DNA from: Euperipatoides rowelli
Taxonomy: Eukaryota; Onychophora; Udeonychophora; Euonychophora; Peripatopsidae
Strand: one strand, 5' to 3'
DNA: 10,357 nucleotides
Assembly (NCBI GenBank): GCA_003024985.2
Contig: PXIH01S0008964.1
Shown here: in pieces, positions 8,030 through 10,357 of the stretch
Layout: each line of letters begins with the position of its first letter
Position numbering within the stretch: the stretch's first letter is position 1
Position numbers and translations under genes: made by a program
The notes under the pieces: generated by a model
Database searches by the model: none
Told to the model about the DNA's origin: nothing
What the model saw: the letters and a program-made list of their open reading frames with translations, nothing else

Positions 8030-9290
8030 TTTTACAAGGAGCCAAAGTTTACCAAAATATGATAATCTCGTAAGATATGGCTGGCATGTTTATGCTTTAT
8101 CTTCAGCGCCAACGTGCAAGAGTTATCATGACTATGCATTATTTCTGAAAACCGTAGCAACATAAGTATAGAAAATTCACTCATTTGTTTTGAGCTTGTT
8201 AACAGTTTTTTAATAATTCCAAATTATTGTGACATCATGAATAACGGTAAAAATATGAAGATATCACTTGCCAGAAGAATGGGAAAAATGTTAATTATTT
8301 GTCATAATCATAATCAAAAACAAATATTGTTTGATTAGTAATAATAGTTTTCTTATTAACAAACATTATCAATATTAATAAGGTTCTACTTTTGTAAAAT
8401 AAAATAAAATATAAAGTTTTGTTGTTTGTAAAAGTTGTTTTAATTACTGCTATTAAATAATATTATATTATGAATTTTTTGTTTATTGTTTAAACTTAAA
8501 ATTCAAAACATATTTAAATTTAGGTAATATTTAAAGTTTCAAAATCTATAAAAACCTATGAAATATGGGAGTTAAATATTATGCCAATATTTTTTTTTAT
8601 ATTTACTTGCTACCATTTTATAGAAAAATCCTATTATGCCCCAATTTTTGAAACAGTAGATTGTGGATGGATTTTTAGTTGCAAAGTAGATCTTATGTAA
8701 AAATTAGTTGACTCCACTGGTATAGAGCATTAATCTTATTTAATGAAGTAGCAAGCCATACTCTGAGGATATCATGGTAGGTTTTAATTTTATTAGTAAG
8801 GAACAAGAGTAAAGAATTCCAATTGTCATTTTAAACATCCAACATTTTATAACTAATAATAATCAATATTTATTACATTCATTTAATTTAATAAATAGTA
8901 TCAAAAGGTTTTGTAAGGGTTAACATTTTCTATAATTGAAGCAATGAGACACTTTGTGAACAGTTTCATAGAGCACTGCTAAGCACTAAGATGTTATACA
9001 TAAAAAATATTTATTAATTGACAGACGTTAAATTCATTTCTTTAATTTTAAATATTGTTCATAAATATTTATGCACTTTTCTGCTGTATAATTATTCTTA
9101 AAAAAAAAAGTTCCTTTATTCTAATAAAGCTTGTAATTTGAGATTGATTGATTTTATTTTTTTTTTGATAATTAATTCAATTTTCTTGTATCTATATTAA
9201 TGTTGCCAAAAAGTTAGTCAAATATTTATTATTATCTTCATATTAAATTGCATATTATACTCCTTAGCTAGTACATAATGTCCCTCCTTC
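8030..9290. other. AT-rich non-coding stretch
   Basis: Nothing gene-like. Minor AT-rich inverted repeats occur near 8350-8380 (CTTATTAA with TTAATAAG). No recognisable mobile element was seen until the structured block that begins near 9292. Confidence 0.65.
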
Positions 9291-9291
9291 C

Positions 9292-9426
9292 CCTATGTTG
9301 GGGGTGGTACAACTTCAATGTTAATCCTATGGAAATTTTCCTATGTTAATCTTATTGGGTTTTTTTATAATATGTTAATCCTATAAGACTTACGTAACCA
9401 AGATAGGACCACCCCCTTATAGGATT
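9292..9426. repeat. Nested inverted repeats with a thrice-repeated motif
   Basis: GGGGGTGGT (9300-9308) and ACCACCCCC (9408-9416) form a perfect 9-bp inverted repeat in an otherwise AT-rich area. An ATAGG/CCTAT match just outside it suggests the arms were longer. Within it, ATGTTAATCCTAT or a one-mismatch form occurs at 9318, 9343 and 9372 (spacing 25 and 29 bp). The third copy also pairs with the right edge: AATCCTATAAG (9377-9387) with CTTATAGGATT (9416-9426). A small MITE or foldback remnant would fit. The right end touches the tail side of SINE copy C. Confidence 0.55.
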
Positions 9427-9435
9427 TTTTTAAAT

Positions 9436-9461
9436 ATGTTTCATCCCCAAGGGTGAAACAT
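9436..9461 (-). other. 3'-terminal stem-loop of SINE C
   Basis: ATGTTTCA (9436-9443) pairs with TGAAACAT (9454-9461), and CCC (9445-9447) with GGG (9451-9453), with one bulged base and a 3-nt loop. A shorter stem-loop with the same GTGAAA arm is present at the 3' end of copy B (4790-4808). SINE 3' ends are commonly the part recognised by a partner LINE reverse transcriptase; that role here is inference. Confidence 0.55.
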
Positions 9462-9698
9462 CCTTTGTTATTTACACTGTAAACATATTTGATCCTTAAA
9501 CAATCTTCTATCAGGATACAACAGTGATGCTAAGATCCTTTACGCATGTCCAGTGGCCATCTCTAATTCCATTTTTCCTTTTTTCATTTGCCATAAATCC
9601 AAACAAAGTCCAATTGTACAATAAACTGGATGTAAATAACCCTTAATCCATATACATTCAGAAAGAAAGCTTTCTGGAATATTGGGTCGGGCAGCAGG

Positions 9699-9764
9699 AG
9701 CCTTGAACCTGGCTCGTGCTGACTTCAAGTTGATTAAGGCAGCCCAGCTCATCCCACTGGACCA
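9699..9764 (-). promoter_or_regulatory. Internal pol III promoter of SINE C (boxes A and B)
   Basis: Box A is a perfect consensus match (TGGTCCAGTGG). Box B, GGTTCAAGGCT, is half conserved. The head is only about 7 bp from the first trace of the tandem array. Confidence 0.6.
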
Positions 9765-9784
9765 CCAGCCCTTGACCTTTATGG

Positions 9785-10357
9785 ATTTTTAACCTTGTAT
9801 TTTATATCTTAAAAGGCTATGATGCTAATTCACAAGGTCAAGATTATACTAGCAAATCAAAAAGGGCACTAGGCTATGACAATTAGATGGCTTTCACCCT
9901 TTTATGAGATCATGATCTGGGTTATCTTAAATGGCCATGATGCTAATTTGCAAGGTTCAGATTATTCTAGTAATTCAAAAAGGGCACTATGACAATTTGA
10001 TGGACTCTACACTTTTATAAGATTATAATCTATGATTTATATGTCCTAAATGGCCATGATAATTTACTAGGTTCAGATTATACTAGGAATTCAAAAAGGG
10101 CACTATGACAATTTGATGGACTCTACACTTTATAAGATTATAATCTATGATTTATATGTCCTAATTGGCCATGATGCTAATTTACAAGGTTCAGATTATA
10201 CTAGTAATTAAAAAATGGCACTATGAAAATTTGATGGGCTCCACACTTGTACAAGATTATGATCTGGGATTTAAATGTCCTTAACTGCTAGGATGCTAAT
10301 TTACAAGGTTCAGTAAATTCTAGTAATTCAAAAAGGGCATTATACTAATCAGTTTTT
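9785..10357. repeat. Satellite-like tandem array, periods 115-119 bp
   Basis: Unit starts (GGCCATGATGC or a close variant) fall at 9815, 9933, 10052, 10167 and 10286, giving periods of 118, 119, 115 and 119 bp. The fifth unit is cut by the window end, and a decayed partial unit precedes the first (about 9785-9814). Recurrent blocks are GGTTCAGATTATACTAG, AATTCAAAAAGGGCACTATG and ACAATTTGATGG. Units 2 and 3 are the closest (about five substitutions plus small indels), suggesting recent local duplication. Each full unit carries a 12-bp palindrome or near-palindrome (9907-9918, 10020-10031, 10135-10146, 10254-10265). The array probably continues past the window. The family is not recognised. Confidence 0.92.

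Larger units (their letters stand above)
9432..9778 (-). mobile_element. tRNA-derived SINE, copy C (minus strand)
   Basis: Reading the minus strand from about 9778, box A TGGTCCAGTGG (9764-9754) matches the TRGYNNARNGG consensus fully, and box B GGTTCAAGGCT (9709-9699) keeps GGTTC. Start-to-start spacing is 55 bp. The body shares TTTGGATTTATG and ACTGGACA with copy B. The end shares GGGG(A)TGAAACATAT plus an A run, and a terminal hairpin. At about 347 bp it is close to copy B in length. Flanking words AAAAATCC-ATAA and AAAAATCC-TATAA (minus strand, at about 9790-9780 and 9429-9418) may be an imperfect target-site duplication. This is the copy with the best preserved box A. A 70-codon minus frame (9540-9752) lies wholly inside and is not a gene. 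Confidence 0.7.

Noticed and set aside
9540-9752. 70-codon minus-strand open frame
   Set aside because: It is wholly inside SINE copy C and starts within its promoter region; SINEs are non-coding.
9815-10357. CRISPR array
   Set aside because: The repeats are 115-119-bp contiguous units that diverge along their whole length, not short identical repeats separated by unique spacers.

Overview
The window looks like nuclear DNA of an animal. It is very AT-rich (by eye about three quarters A+T), with long T and A runs, CA and ATGATA microsatellites, three diverged copies of a tRNA-derived SINE with pol III box A/box B promoters, and a satellite-like tandem array. Nothing looks bacterial: there is no long ORF, no ribosome-binding-site/operon layout and no rRNA or intact tRNA. 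The flavour (AT-rich, TAGGCCTA-type scraps, a tRNA-SINE about 350 bp long) would fit a lophotrochozoan such as a mollusc, but that is an inference and the species cannot be read from the window.

Layout. 1-684 is featureless AT-rich sequence; 685-893 holds a CA-rich tract followed by an ATGATA/ATAATG tract. 999-1623 is the most structured part of the left half: a 12-bp inverted repeat at its ends, a 9-bp hairpin, and a locally GC-richer 80-nt stretch (1126-1205) that reads as a possible internal exon with a good acceptor, 26 open codons and a GTAAGT donor. 1630-3105 is nearly featureless. 3121-3382 is a roughly 88% identical tandem duplication (offset 154 bp) ending in a G10 run. SINE copy A (about 3795-4170, +) and SINE copy B (4461-4818, +) follow. 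4832-7920 is AT-rich with two strong near-palindromes (5254-5286 and 6363-6411). 7926-8023 is a second, weaker exon candidate. 9292-9426 carries nested inverted repeats and a thrice-repeated motif. SINE copy C lies on the minus strand (about 9778 down to 9432). From about 9785 to the window end there is a tandem array with periods of 115-119 bp.

Interpretation. The window is best read as an intron or intergenic region filled with old transposed and tandem repeats. No complete protein gene is supported. The open stretches of 60-110 codons fall in repeats (the 3056-3385 minus frame over the tandem duplication, the 3713-3913 minus frame over SINE A, the 9540-9752 minus frame over SINE C) or in low-complexity AT-rich DNA, and I do not call them genes. 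The observations most worth following are the shared SINE family with its 3'-terminal hairpin, the hairpin between box A and box B whose stem sequence differs between copies while pairing is kept, the satellite palindrome preserved by paired changes, and the possible exon at 1126-1205. I saw no clear sign of a new multi-gene system.
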